A DNA stretch of 64,000 bases. It comes from Burkholderiales bacterium (GTDB lineage Bacteria > Pseudomonadota > Gammaproteobacteria > Burkholderiales > Burkholderiaceae_C). The notes below the pieces were generated by a model, which saw nothing but the letters and a program-made list of their open reading frames with translations, was not told the DNA's origin and ran no database searches. The position numbers and the translations under genes were made by a program. The DNA lies in assembly GCA_947381415.1 (NCBI GenBank), contig CANCVB010000009.1:26627-90626 (forward strand), read 5' to 3'. This document shows positions 9,744 to 19,438 of this stretch, piece after piece (position 1 is the first letter of the stretch; each line of letters starts with the position of its first letter).

Positions 9744-11033
9744 TCAAACCGACGGTGGATGCAAACCGTCTGACAAAGACAGGCGATACGCCCGCCACGC
9801 TGGCACCCAACTGGCCAAGCAAGCAGCGCCACACAAGCCCGCCAAAGCCCACCACGCCTGCGTCACAGGCCACCCTGGCTGCACCAACACACCCCATTCA
9901 GTGCGCAATGTGGATTGACCCACCATCAGAAACACTTGGCACAACACATAGCCAAACACTATACCCACCACACAAACCAACAAAGACTCCAACAGAACAA
10001 AACCCATCAAGGCCAAGGGTGCTGCACCCATGGCACGCAAAATAGCCAGCTCTTTGCGTCGCCCAGCCATGGCCACCAAGAGCACCGCCGCGACGCTGAA
10101 CATCGCGCTTACCGCCACCAGAATGCCCACCAGCAACAAGGTGTTTTCAACCACCTTGACGATCTGCCACAACTCATCCAAAGCCACCCCAGGCATGACC
10201 GCCATCAACTGCCCGCGCTCCAAGCTTTCGATCTTGCGCCGCACCGAAAACACCTCGGCACGGTTGTGCAAACCCACCCATACCGCAGACAAAGAAGCAG
10301 GTTGCAAGTCCTTCATATCGGGGACGGAGGCGATGCCACTTGCCACTTTTAAAGCACCGGGTGAAATGCCCATGCCCCATCCGACATGGATGGCTTCAAA
10401 CGCCTGCAAGCTGACAATGACGCTTCGGTCGATGGGTGCACCGGTAGGCGCCAAAATGCCCACCACCGTCATGGGGTGGTCTTCGTGCTCGGTGCCAAGA
10501 CCACTGGACTGCCCGTGGGTAAGCACCAATTTGTCATGGAGCTTGTGTCCAAAACGACGGGCCACTTCCGCGCCCAAAACCACTTCGTTCAAGGCCTCTG
10601 GCTGGGTAAGTGGGTCTGCAAAAGGCCGGCCTTGGGCCCATTGCAAGCCTTGACCTTGGCTTTTGAAACGAGTGAAGATCTCTGGTGAACTACCCAGTAC
10701 AGGGTGACCCAAGTAACTGTCGCCCAGCTGTATCGGCACCGCCCATTGCACCTGCGGCAATTGCGCCAGTGCCACAAAGCCCTCGTAGCCCATGTTGCGC
10801 GAAGGGCGTCCAATTTGGAACACGCTGTAGAGCATGAGTTCGGTGGCACTTCCACGCGGTCCCACGATCAAGTCCACGCCACTCAAAGCGTTGGAGAAAC
10901 TGCGCTTGGCGTCCTCGCGCAGTTGCTGTACAGCCAACAAGATCAGCACCGACACGCTGACCGACACCATCACCATGGCCAAGGCCTGCCTGCGCGACCA
11001 CGCACTGCGCCATGCCAAGCTCAGCCACATCAT
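9744..11033 (-). CDS. ABC transporter permease, FtsX/MacB family
   Basis: SLAWRSAWSRRQALAMVMVSVSVSVL, GRRKELAILRAMGAAPLALMGFVLLES. Confidence 0.92.
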   Translation of the reverse strand: MMWLSLAWRSAWSRRQALAMVMVSVSVSVLILLAVQQLREDAKRSFSNALSGVDLIVGPRGSATELMLYSVFQIGRPSRNMGYEGFVALAQLPQVQWAVPIQLGDSYLGHPVLGSSPEIFTRFKSQGQGLQWAQGRPFADPLTQPEALNEVVLGAEVARRFGHKLHDKLVLTHGQSSGLGTEHEDHPMTVVGILAPTGAPIDRSVIVSLQAFEAIHVGWGMGISPGALKVASGIASVPDMKDLQPASLSAVWVGLHNRAEVFSVRRKIESLERGQLMAVMPGVALDELWQIVKVVENTLLLVGILVAVSAMFSVAAVLLVAMAGRRKELAILRAMGAAPLALMGFVLLESLLVCVVGIVFGYVLCQVFLMVGQSTLRTEWGVLVQPGWPVTQAWWALAGLCGAACLASWVPAWRAYRLSLSDGLHPPSV

Positions 11034-11716
11034 GGCTGGCCTCGCAAGGGCATGGCAAACACATGATCGAAACGCGAAGCCAAATGCGCGTTATGGCTGA
11101 CCAAGACCACGCTGGCAGATTGACGCCGTGCGGTACGCAGCAAAAGCTCTAGAAATTCCAGTTGGTTAGCGTCGTCCAAGGCAGAGGTGGGCTCATCGGC
11201 AATCACCAAGCGCGGACTGCCCATCAGCGCACGCACGGCGGCCACACGCTGTTGCTGACCGACGGACAACTGATGGACCGGTTGCTTCCACACGCGTGGG
11301 GATAAACCCAAGGTCTGGATCAAGTGAAGCGCTTGGCTTTGGGCGTCGCCCCACTCTTGGGCAGCAGCTTGGGCGCGACTGGGGAACAAGCGCGTCGGCA
11401 ACAGCACATTGGCCTGTACATCCAGGTAAGGCAGCAAATTGAATTGCTGGAAAATCACACCCATATGCTCACCACGCAAACGGTCACGTGCAACGCTGCT
11501 GAGTTGAGCCATGTCTTGCCCAAGCACCTCGAGTTGGCCTTGGCTGACCGCAATCACGCCTGCCAGCATGCCCAGCAATGTGCTTTTGCCACAGCCACTG
11601 GGGCCTTGAATAAACAGGTTTTCACCCTGCGCCAGCGTCAGTTGCGCAATGTCAAACAAGGGCGGCGAAGTGCCCCAAGCATGGGAGAGTTGCGAGAGCT
11701 GAAGGGCGTGGGTCAC
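11030..11716 (-). CDS. ABC transporter ATP-binding protein (LolD/MacB type)
   Basis: IQGPSGCGKSTLLGML (Walker A), LSVGQQQRVAAVRAL (signature), LVIADEPTSALD (Walker B). Confidence 0.95.
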   Translation of the reverse strand: MTHALQLSQLSHAWGTSPPLFDIAQLTLAQGENLFIQGPSGCGKSTLLGMLAGVIAVSQGQLEVLGQDMAQLSSVARDRLRGEHMGVIFQQFNLLPYLDVQANVLLPTRLFPSRAQAAAQEWGDAQSQALHLIQTLGLSPRVWKQPVHQLSVGQQQRVAAVRALMGSPRLVIADEPTSALDDANQLEFLELLLRTARRQSASVVLVSHNAHLASRFDHVFAMPLRGQP

Positions 11717-11719
11717 GGT

Positions 11720-12259
11720 TTACCAGCGAAGCACCGGGTCCTTGGCTTTGAGGGTGACGCTGGACTGTCCTTTGGGGCTGACCATGTCCACTTTCAAAGC
11801 ACTTAAACGGACGTGCTTCTTAAACAAGGGAATTTCAATCTGTGTCAAAGCGCTGGGCTGGCTGCAGCTGAACTCGAGTTCGGCATCCAAGTCGCTGTGC
11901 TCGGCTGTTTTGCCTTTGAACATCGCGGCATTCACTTGCAAAGACACCAACTTGCAAGCGGCAGCTGCAGGCAGGGTAATGAAGTAACTGGCTTGCCCGG
12001 TTGCTGCTTGCAACTCGACCATGGCTTTTTTTTGTGCGGGTGTACGCGGCAAATGCTCATGACCCAGCAGGCTCTCCATGGGAATGTCAAAGTGGGCTGT
12101 GAGCATGCCACCTTGCACCACCAACTCGAGACTACCTAGACCGTGGGTGTGGGCAGCGTGTACATGCGAATCTGCTGACACCTTGTCAGCGGCACTCGCC
12201 AAAGACAGTGCCCCCGCAAGCACGCAGATAAACACAGCACCCTGCTTCATCACCGTCAT
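11720..12259 (-). CDS. DUF2796 / ZrgA-family putative zinc-binding periplasmic protein
   Basis: Signal peptide; HVHAAHTHGLGSLELVVQGGMLTAHFDIPMESLLGHEH; ATG at 12259 overlaps the stop of the upstream gene; the ORF-track extension uses a TTG and reads into that gene. Confidence 0.82.
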   Translation of the reverse strand: MTVMKQGAVFICVLAGALSLASAADKVSADSHVHAAHTHGLGSLELVVQGGMLTAHFDIPMESLLGHEHLPRTPAQKKAMVELQAATGQASYFITLPAAAACKLVSLQVNAAMFKGKTAEHSDLDAELEFSCSQPSALTQIEIPLFKKHVRLSALKVDMVSPKGQSSVTLKAKDPVLRW

Positions 12260-13263
12260 CAGTCCCCCGCCACCTTGAGCATGATTTTGCCAATATGGGT
12301 AGAGGACTCCATCAGTGCATGGGCTTGCGCGGCTTGGTCGAGTTCGAACACCTGGTGAATGACCGGCAAGGCTTGTCCTTTTTCCAGCAACGGCCAAACC
12401 TGTGTTTGCAATTCATGGGCCATCTGCGCTTTGTCGGCCGCGCTGCGCGGACGCAAGGTGGAGCCGGTGAAGGTCAGGCGCTTGACCATCAGCGCAATCC
12501 AATCGACCTCGGTTTTGGAAGGCTGCAAAAACGCAATTTGCACCAAGCGACCATCGATGGCCAAGGTCTGCAGATTGCGCTGCATATAGTCACCACCCAC
12601 CATGTCCAAAATGATGTTCACGCCTTTTTGCTCGGTGGCGGCGAGCGCTTGGGCCACAAAGTCTTGTTGACGGTAATCGATGGCCACATCGGCACCGGCT
12701 TTCAAACAAGCCGCCACTTTATCGGCGTTACCCACGGTACACAGCACTTTGGCACCAAAGGCTTTGGCCAATTGAATCGCTGTCAAACCAATGCCTGAAG
12801 ACCCGCCGTGCACCAAGAAGCTCTCGCCTGCTTGTAAACGCCCGCGCTGAAACACATTGGTCCAGACGGTGAAATAGTTTTCTGGCAAAGCCGCCGCTTG
12901 CAACAGGCTCAAACCTGCGGGGATGGGCAAGGCTTGACCTGCCGGAATGCTGACGTACTCGGCGTAAGCACCGCCATTCGCCAAACCACACACAGCATCG
13001 CCCAACTTCCACTGCGTCACACCCTCGCCCAGCGCCACCACATGGCCCGAGGCTTCTAAACCCAAAATGGGCGAAGCGCCAGGAGGGGGCGGATAGCGCC
13101 CGCTGCGCTGCAAGCAATCGGGGCGATTGACACCTGCATAAGCCACTTTGACCAAGACCTCGCCCGCCGCCGGCACAGGCACGCCTGTCTGGGCAAGCTG
13201 CAAAACCTCAGGGGTGCCGCCACTGCCGTGGTCAATGAATCGCATCAGGGAGGGAATCGTCAT
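12259..13263 (-). CDS. NAD(P)H-quinone oxidoreductase, zinc-type MDR family
   Basis: VKVAYAGVNRPDCLQRSGRYPPPPGASPILGLEASGHVV, ALPENYFTVWTNVFQRGRLQAGESFLVHGGSSGIGLTAIQLAKAFGA. Confidence 0.93.
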   Translation of the reverse strand: MTIPSLMRFIDHGSGGTPEVLQLAQTGVPVPAAGEVLVKVAYAGVNRPDCLQRSGRYPPPPGASPILGLEASGHVVALGEGVTQWKLGDAVCGLANGGAYAEYVSIPAGQALPIPAGLSLLQAAALPENYFTVWTNVFQRGRLQAGESFLVHGGSSGIGLTAIQLAKAFGAKVLCTVGNADKVAACLKAGADVAIDYRQQDFVAQALAATEQKGVNIILDMVGGDYMQRNLQTLAIDGRLVQIAFLQPSKTEVDWIALMVKRLTFTGSTLRPRSAADKAQMAHELQTQVWPLLEKGQALPVIHQVFELDQAAQAHALMESSTHIGKIMLKVAGD

Positions 13264-13372
13264 GGTGAAAACCTTGTCTACAAAGCGGGTTGGACTGCCA
13301 TTGCTGGGGCGTGCAGGATAGCACCGCCACCGTTAAAAGGTATTTCCAAGGACGGCATTCAAATCCGATAAA

Positions 13373-13388
13373 CTGTGTTTTTATACAG
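13373..13388. promoter_or_regulatory. LexA/SOS box CTGTGTTTTTATACAG
   Basis: Perfect CTGT-N8-ACAG, 19 nt upstream of the umuD ATG at 13407. Confidence 0.88.
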
Positions 13389-13406
13389 TACTTGTATCCT
13401 CTTGAC

Positions 13407-13853
13407 ATGCAAACCCTGCACCAACACCCCCAGACCCTGCAAACCCAGCCCAGCGCTGCCCCACTGCGCCTGCTGCTGCACCGCATGTCGGCGGGCTTTC
13501 CCTCGCCGGCTGCCGATGACAGCGAAGACAGCCTCGACCTCAACGACTATTTGGTGCGTCACAAGCCCGCTACCTTCATGTTCAATGTGCGTGGCGACTC
13601 GATGCGCGGCGCCAGCATTGAAGACGGCGACAAAGTGGTCGTAGACCGCTCGCTGCAAGCACGCCACAACGACATCGTCATCGCCGTGGTCGATGGCAAC
13701 TACACCATCAAACGCTTGCACCAGCAACACGGACGCGTGGAGTTACGCCCCGAAAACAGCGCTTACCACGCGATTGTGCTCAATGCGGAACACCCGCTAG
13801 AAGTGTGGGGCGTGGTGGTCGGTGTGGTGCGACGCTTGACGCGCGGAACGTAA
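13407..13853 (+). CDS. umuD: UmuD-like translesion polymerase V autoproteolytic subunit
   Basis: Cleavage region SAGFPSPAADD, DLNDYLVRHKPATFMFNVRGDSM (Ser), YTIKRL (Lys), followed by umuC. Confidence 0.93.
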   Translation: MQTLHQHPQTLQTQPSAAPLRLLLHRMSAGFPSPAADDSEDSLDLNDYLVRHKPATFMFNVRGDSMRGASIEDGDKVVVDRSLQARHNDIVIAVVDGNYTIKRLHQQHGRVELRPENSAYHAIVLNAEHPLEVWGVVVGVVRRLTRGT

Positions 13854-13856
13854 ACC

Positions 13857-15146
13857 ATGGGTGTACCCGCACAGTTTGCGCTGGTTGACGTCAACAACTT
13901 CTACGTCAGCTGCGAGCGCGTGTTTCAGCCGCACCTGCACAACATACCCATGGTGGTGCTCTCTAACAACGATGGCTGCGCGGTGGCGCGCTCCAACGAG
14001 GTCAAGGCATTGGGCGTGAAAATGGGCGCGCCTTGGTTTTCGCTCAAAGCGCTGGCGCAACAGCATGGCATTGAGGCCCTTTCCTCCAATTACACGCTGT
14101 ACGCCGACATGAGCCAACGGGTGGTGGACATCTTGCGTGACTACGCACCAGACCTTGAGGTCTACAGCATCGATGAAAGTTTTTTACGCGTCGAGGAAGT
14201 GCTGCCGCTGCATGGCGGCGGTGTGGCCTTGGGTCGGCAGATGCGCCAACGCATACGCCAATGGACGGGTTTGCCGGTGTGTGTGGGCATCGCGCCAACC
14301 AAAACGCTGGCCAAGTTCGCCAACCACTTGGCCAAGAAACAGGCCGTGTTTGAGGGTGTGTGCGATTTGAACGCCCTGTCTCGCCCGGAGCGTCAAGACT
14401 GGATGGCGCAAACCGAGGTGCGGGAAGTCTGGGGCGTCGGTAGCCGAACAGCGCGGCGCTTGGGCGAAATGGATATTCACACCGTGCTGGACTTGCGCAA
14501 CACGCCCCCTGCCCGTATGCGCGAGCGCTTTGGCGTGGTGATGGAGCGCATCGTGTGCGAGTTGCGTGGCATCAGTTGCTTGGGGCTGGAAGACATCACG
14601 CCACCCAAGCAACAAATCATGGCCTCGCGCAGTTTCGGTCGCCCTGTGCACAGCGTGGTCGAGTTGCGCGAAGCTTTGAGCGCGCATGTGGCGCGAGCAG
14701 GCGAAAAACTGCGCGCCCAACAGTCGTTGGCGGGTGCGGTACACGTGTTTATTCGCACCAACCCTTTCAAGCCCGATGACCCGCAGTACAACGCCAGTTT
14801 CTTGGTGCCTTTGCCTGAACCCAGCGACGACAGCCGTTTGCTCAGCGATGCGGTATGGGTGGCGCTGCGCAAAATCTTTCGCACCGGTTTTGCCTATAAA
14901 AAAGCGGGGGTGATGCTCACCGCTTTAAGCCAAGCGCGGCGCCAGCAACACAGTTTGTTCACAGAGACGACAACCCGTTCACGCGATGTGCAACTGATGA
15001 AAACCGTGGACCGCCTCAACCTGCATTTCGGGCGCGACACCATCCATCTGGCGGCGACCGGTCTCACGCGGGACTGGCGTATGCGCAGTGCCAACCGCTC
15101 GCCACGCTTTACCACCTGCTGGGACGAGTTACCGAGCGCAAATTGA
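13857..15146 (+). CDS. umuC: DNA polymerase V catalytic subunit UmuC (Y-family)
   Basis: [70 protein letters not shown]. Confidence 0.96.
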   Translation: MGVPAQFALVDVNNFYVSCERVFQPHLHNIPMVVLSNNDGCAVARSNEVKALGVKMGAPWFSLKALAQQHGIEALSSNYTLYADMSQRVVDILRDYAPDLEVYSIDESFLRVEEVLPLHGGGVALGRQMRQRIRQWTGLPVCVGIAPTKTLAKFANHLAKKQAVFEGVCDLNALSRPERQDWMAQTEVREVWGVGSRTARRLGEMDIHTVLDLRNTPPARMRERFGVVMERIVCELRGISCLGLEDITPPKQQIMASRSFGRPVHSVVELREALSAHVARAGEKLRAQQSLAGAVHVFIRTNPFKPDDPQYNASFLVPLPEPSDDSRLLSDAVWVALRKIFRTGFAYKKAGVMLTALSQARRQQHSLFTETTTRSRDVQLMKTVDRLNLHFGRDTIHLAATGLTRDWRMRSANRSPRFTTCWDELPSAN

Positions 15147-15152
15147 ACACAC

Positions 15153-15713
15153 TCAACGCCAAACCTGCACCTCAAAATGCACACTGCCCAAATGGCTGCT
15201 CAGCGTCATGCCCCCCTCTTGCAAAGTGGCTTGCAATTGCATGCTGCGCTCAGCCATGGCGGCCATGGCTTGCGAGGCTTGCGCGGGAATACGCAGCACT
15301 TGCAGCTTGTCTTGGCGATGCAGTTTGTTCTCTATGCCACGCCACCAAATATCAGCTGAATGGGCAAAGGCGTACACCAACACGCGGTCAGATTTGCTGC
15401 AAGCGCGCAGCATGGGCTTTTCCTCGGGTTGACCCACCTCGATCCATACGCGTTTGCGCCCTGTGAAATCGGTGATGGACACATCGGGGTCATCGGGGTC
15501 GGACAGGCCCGCGCCAAACGCCAGGACCGCGTCACCTTGACACAGGTCTTGCACCCAGTGGGCGTTCATCGCCAGCGCGGCAAGCCGCACCATCATGCGC
15601 TCATCGGTCTCACTGGGGTGACGTGCCAAAGTGAGCGCATGGTCGGCGTAGTAACCGTGGTCGATGTCGGCGATCTGCAATTGCGCCTTGTAAATGGTAG
15701 ATTTGATGGCCAT
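15153..15713 (-). CDS. YaeQ family protein
   Basis: MAIKSTIYKAQLQIADIDHGYYADHALTLARHPSETDERMMVRLAALAMNA. Confidence 0.93.
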   Translation of the reverse strand: MAIKSTIYKAQLQIADIDHGYYADHALTLARHPSETDERMMVRLAALAMNAHWVQDLCQGDAVLAFGAGLSDPDDPDVSITDFTGRKRVWIEVGQPEEKPMLRACSKSDRVLVYAFAHSADIWWRGIENKLHRQDKLQVLRIPAQASQAMAAMAERSMQLQATLQEGGMTLSSHLGSVHFEVQVWR

Positions 15714-15761
15714 GGGTGATGATAGTCTGCACCCTCCACCGATTCTTCACCAGCCACCACC

Positions 15762-16565
15762 ATGACACCAGAAGTACTTTTGCAGCACCTTGACCAAGCG
15801 AGCTTGTGGCCCGCCGATAGCGTGGCTGCCATCCCCAGCGATGTGCCCTTGGCCTACCAAACCGCTTTGCAAGTGCGTCAATTGCGTGTGCAGCGTGGCG
15901 AGCAGGCACGTGGTTTCAAAATCGGTTTCACCAACCGCAGCATTTGGGAACGCTACCAAGTGTTCGAGCCTATCTGGGGCACGGTGTGGGACACCACCCT
16001 CACCCATGCCAACCAGTATGGCGAGGGCAGCGTCGACATCCGTCGCATGAGCCAACCGCGCTTAGAGCCCGAGTTGGTGTTTGGCATGCGTGCCACGCCT
16101 GCTGACGAGTTACATCCGCAAAGCCTGTTCGATGCCATCGAGTGGATGGCCTGTGGTTTTGAAATCGTGCAGTCGCACGCCGCTGATTGGCGCTTCAAAG
16201 TCGCAGACACCGTGACCGACAGCGGCCTGCATGCGCATTTGTTGGTAGGTAAACCTTTGGCGATCCGTGAGGTAGCCTCGGACGGTGCAGCGTTGCATGC
16301 GTTACTGGCTGGCATGTCGCTGCAACTGCTGTACGAGGCTAAGACGGTGGAGACAGGTTATGCCCGAAACGTGCTTGACAGCCCCTTGATGGCTTTGCTT
16401 TATTTTTTGAAAGCCTTGAGGCAATGCCCTGGTGCACCTGATGTCAAGGCGGGGGATGTGATTACCACGGGGACTTGGACCGACGCTTGGCCTTTACAGG
16501 CTGGCCAGCAATGGGAAAGCCGCTACGACTTTCCTTTGACGGGGTTAAAAATACGCTTGATTTAG
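15762..16565 (+). CDS. 2-keto-4-pentenoate hydratase / 2-oxohept-3-enedioate hydratase family (FAH superfamily)
   Basis: RGFKIGFTNRSIWERYQVFEPIWG, LEPELVFGMRATPADE, GDVITTGTWTDAWPLQAGQQW. Confidence 0.82.
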   Translation: MTPEVLLQHLDQASLWPADSVAAIPSDVPLAYQTALQVRQLRVQRGEQARGFKIGFTNRSIWERYQVFEPIWGTVWDTTLTHANQYGEGSVDIRRMSQPRLEPELVFGMRATPADELHPQSLFDAIEWMACGFEIVQSHAADWRFKVADTVTDSGLHAHLLVGKPLAIREVASDGAALHALLAGMSLQLLYEAKTVETGYARNVLDSPLMALLYFLKALRQCPGAPDVKAGDVITTGTWTDAWPLQAGQQWESRYDFPLTGLKIRLI

Positions 16566-16573
16566 GTAGTGAT

Positions 16574-16774
16574 TCAGGCACGCAGGGCACGTAAGCCAGG
16601 GTATAAACGAGAGACAGGGCGACTTTTTTGCTCTGCTTCTTGCGCCAACTGACTGCGAATGCGCTCGAAGGTATTGCGTATGGGGGTATGGATGGAGGGC
16701 ACGTAAGCGGTGTGGCTTGGTGCTTGTGCAGATGTAGCAGGCTGATCGGCGTGTGATTTGTTCATGGTGCTCAT
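16574..16774 (-). CDS. Small hypothetical protein (66 aa)
   Basis: Only reasonable ORF in the gap; no overlap with a stronger gene; no recognised family. Confidence 0.35.
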   Translation of the reverse strand: MSTMNKSHADQPATSAQAPSHTAYVPSIHTPIRNTFERIRSQLAQEAEQKSRPVSRLYPGLRALRA

Positions 16775-17160
16775 GGTTTAACAATCTTGCTGCTCTTAAC
16801 GCCCCACAACAGTACACGGATGACAAACCGCCCCAAAATATTTTGAAAAAGCAAGTCTTTCAGAATTTTCCCTGAAAAATTAATTCATAAATACGCATAA
16901 AAACAATCAATACACCCAAAATAGTGCACCTCATCCAAGCGACTGGCACCATTAAAGTGCCTCCTGTTTTGCCTCCGGTACACGATGCGCAAAAGAGATT
17001 CAGGACATGCTTGCACGCGTGAAGTGACGCAGGCAAAACGCCTACACCAAAAAAAATTTCCCTGCAAATTACGAGCATAGAGTTAACACCTATGCAAAGG
17101 GCATTCCAAGGGTCCTATCATGCATTCGCCTGATAAAAGGGTGCAATCCCAAGGACAGGG

Positions 17161-17203
17161 TTGTTAAGTTTACTTAGTAACAGCAAGTCGGGATTGTTAA
17201 GTT
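17161..17203. repeat. Direct repeat TTGTTAAGTT (17161-17170 and 17194-17203) upstream of PQQ sugar dehydrogenase
   Basis: Exact 10-bp copies 33 bp apart (three helical turns). Confidence 0.5.
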
Positions 17204-17230
17204 CAATTCACAATGATGAGGAGTTCTCTA

Positions 17231-18541
17231 ATGCGTGCACTTAAACTGGTTGCGGCTATCGCTGCGACTACATTGATGGCATTCGGCTCAGCTGCACAAG
17301 CTGGTCCAAGCGTCAAGCTCGAAAAAGTAGTCAGCGGTATCAACACGCCGCTGTCCATGGTGCAACCTGCCGGTGATAGCCGCATGTTCATCACTGAACA
17401 AAACGGTCGTATCAAGATTCTTGAAAACGGCAAAATCTCCGGCACTTTCCTCGACATCCGCAGCAAGATCGTTCCCTTGATGCAAGATTTCGACGAGCGA
17501 GGCTTGTTGGGCTTGGCTTTCCACCCCGACTTCAAATCCAACGGCAAGTTCTACGTGGCTTACTCAGCCCACTTGGACTACCAATCCGATTTGGGTCAAA
17601 TGCTTTGGTACAACCACAGCAACGTGGTTGAAGAGTACACCGTCTCCAAAGGCGACAAAAACGCTGCAGATCCTTCTTCAGCACGTCGTATCCACTCCAT
17701 CAGCTGGCCCCAGTTCAACCACAATGGTCACTGGATTGGCTTTGGTCCCGACAAGAAGTTGTACATCTCCACCGGTGACGGCGGCTATGCCAACGACTGG
17801 GGCATTGGCCACAATCCTTTGGTCGGTAACGGTCAAGACTTGACCACCCCCATGGGCAAAATCCTGCGCATCGACGTTGACGCACGTACAGGCGACAAGC
17901 CTTACGGCGTTCCTTCTGACAATCCATTTGTCGGCAAGAAAGACGTTCTGCCAGAAATCTGGGCTTACGGTCTGCGTAACCCCTGGAGATGTTCATTCGA
18001 CCAAGCTGGTGGCACACAACTGTATTGCGGCGACGTGCAGCAAAACAGCTGGGAAGCCGTTAAAGCTATCGACAAAGGCCAAAACATGGGCTGGCGTCGT
18101 GTGGAAGGTGTGATGCGCTGCTTCAACTGGGCAGAGCCTGACAACCATCCTGCTAGCTGCGACAAATCTGGCATCACTGCTTCCATCATGGAATACGCCA
18201 ACTGCACCGCCGTTCCTAACGGTTGCAAAGGCATCTCCGTTACTGGTGGCTACATCTCCCGCGGCGATGGCACTGGCTCTAAAGGCAAGTACATCTTCGG
18301 CGACTGGAGCAAAGGCTTTGCTGAAAACGACGGCCAAATCTTCATCGGTACCAAAGGTGCTGATGGCAAATGGTCCATGGAAGTGGCTTCTGTTGAAGTC
18401 CAAGGTGGAACCCCCAACGGCAAGACCCCTTACATCCTGGCTTTTGCCCAAGATGCCAAAGGTGACGTCTATGCTTTGACTTCCATCACCACAGGCCCCA
18501 ACGGCTCTTCTGACACCATCTACAAAGTTGTTACCAAATAA
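17231..18541 (+). CDS. PQQ-dependent sugar dehydrogenase (glucose/sorbosone dehydrogenase family), secreted
   Basis: Signal peptide; FITEQNGRIKILENGK, DERGLLGLAFHPDFKSNGKFYVAYS, LYISTGDGG, PEIWAYGLRNPWRCSFD. GAGGAG ribosome-binding site supports start at ATG 17231. Confidence 0.93.
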   Translation: MRALKLVAAIAATTLMAFGSAAQAGPSVKLEKVVSGINTPLSMVQPAGDSRMFITEQNGRIKILENGKISGTFLDIRSKIVPLMQDFDERGLLGLAFHPDFKSNGKFYVAYSAHLDYQSDLGQMLWYNHSNVVEEYTVSKGDKNAADPSSARRIHSISWPQFNHNGHWIGFGPDKKLYISTGDGGYANDWGIGHNPLVGNGQDLTTPMGKILRIDVDARTGDKPYGVPSDNPFVGKKDVLPEIWAYGLRNPWRCSFDQAGGTQLYCGDVQQNSWEAVKAIDKGQNMGWRRVEGVMRCFNWAEPDNHPASCDKSGITASIMEYANCTAVPNGCKGISVTGGYISRGDGTGSKGKYIFGDWSKGFAENDGQIFIGTKGADGKWSMEVASVEVQGGTPNGKTPYILAFAQDAKGDVYALTSITTGPNGSSDTIYKVVTK

Positions 18542-18563
18542 TTTTGTCATTTGAGGTCTGAAA

Positions 18564-18599
18564 CTGCCACCTGTGCGACACAGGTGGCAGTTTTTTTTT
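18564..18599 (+). terminator. Rho-independent terminator
   Basis: CTGCCACCTGTG-CGA-CACAGGTGGCAG (12 bp perfect stem) followed by TTTTTTTTT. Confidence 0.93.
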
Positions 18600-18614
18600 G
18601 CATATACTGATGTC

Positions 18615-19022
18615 ATGAAAACTTCATATCTCCCCACCTTTTCACTGCGTCGCGCACCGCTCATGCTGTGTGTTTCAACCTTGCTGGCCTTGGGCTTGAC
18701 AAGTACCCACGTGTGGTCTGAAGAAGCGGCCGCCCCTGCCAATGATGAGCCCGTTCCCGAGTTCACGGCCGCCATGATGAAAGACCAGACCAGCATTGAA
18801 GCTGGCAAACAGGTATGGGATGGCCAGTGTCGTCACTGCCACGGCAACAGCGCTTACCCAGGTAAAGCGCCTAAGCTCAAGCCCTCGTCCTACCAGCCTG
18901 ATTTTGTGTATGACCGTGTCACCAATGGCTTTCGCAAAATGCCCGCATGGAAAGCAGTGTTCAACCAGCAACAACGCATTGGCGTGGTCACGTTCATCAT
19001 GAGCGACCAATTCATGCCCTGA
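18615..19022 (+). CDS. Mono-haem c-type cytochrome, secreted
   Basis: Signal peptide; haem motif CRHCH; conserved PxMP near the C terminus (FRKMPAW). Confidence 0.87.
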   Translation: MKTSYLPTFSLRRAPLMLCVSTLLALGLTSTHVWSEEAAAPANDEPVPEFTAAMMKDQTSIEAGKQVWDGQCRHCHGNSAYPGKAPKLKPSSYQPDFVYDRVTNGFRKMPAWKAVFNQQQRIGVVTFIMSDQFMP

Positions 19023-19043
19023 GTTTGCTTCAACTTGTCATGC

Positions 19044-19076
19044 AAAAAACCTGCTGGTTCTCAGCAGGTTTTTTTC
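19044..19076 (+). terminator. Rho-independent terminator
   Basis: AAAAAACCTGCTG-GTTCT-CAGCAGGTTTTTTT. Confidence 0.9.
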
Positions 19077-19114
19077 GCCTGTGGCGTTTATCGCCAGAGA
19101 GAACGGGCGGCTAA

Positions 19115-19438
19115 TTAAATAGAAAATTTCTCTAAGGTGATTGCGTCTTCAGGACAAGATTTGAGGCACAAACCACAGGCATGACAGGTCTCGGGGTTTA
19201 CCACGTCGGCCTGCATGCGCTTGTGCGCCCATGCTTTCAACCTGCCGCGCAAGGAGATGTCCCCCAACTCCTCCCACGTGAACTGACGCACCTGGAACAC
19301 GTCATAAGGACAGACGGTCACGCAATCGGCCTTGCCCTCGCAACGGCTTCGGTTGATCACGGGGACGACCTTGCCAGGTGTGCCTGCGCAGTCTGATGGT
19401 TTTTCCAAAGATTCGTTCACGGTAGGGAGCCCAGACAT
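19115..19438 (-). CDS. 2x[4Fe-4S] ferredoxin family protein
   Basis: CEGKADCVTVCPYDVF and CHACGLCLKSCPEDAI Cys motifs. Confidence 0.92.
   Translation of the reverse strand: MSGLPTVNESLEKPSDCAGTPGKVVPVINRSRCEGKADCVTVCPYDVFQVRQFTWEELGDISLRGRLKAWAHKRMQADVVNPETCHACGLCLKSCPEDAITLEKFSI

Noticed and set aside
12260-12397. N-terminal extension of the DUF2796 gene
   Set aside because: Starts at TTG inside the neighbouring oxidoreductase; the ATG at 12259 directly precedes a good signal peptide and gives a 1-base/ATGA junction.
16943-16962. CTGGCACCATTAAAGTGCC as a sigma-54 or NtrC site
   Set aside because: Has TGGCAC and a 5-bp inverted repeat, but the GG-to-GC spacing does not fit a -24/-12 promoter (GT instead of GC) and the NtrC half-sites are imperfect; no nitrogen gene follows.
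16860-17078. 72-aa and 60-aa minus-strand ORFs in the gap before the PQQ dehydrogenase
   Set aside because: AT-rich intergenic sequence, overlapping alternative frames, no ribosome-binding site or domain.
17993-18808. 271-aa minus-strand ORF
   Set aside because: Antisense to the PQQ dehydrogenase and cytochrome genes and crosses a strong terminator; composition is that of a codon-shadow ORF.
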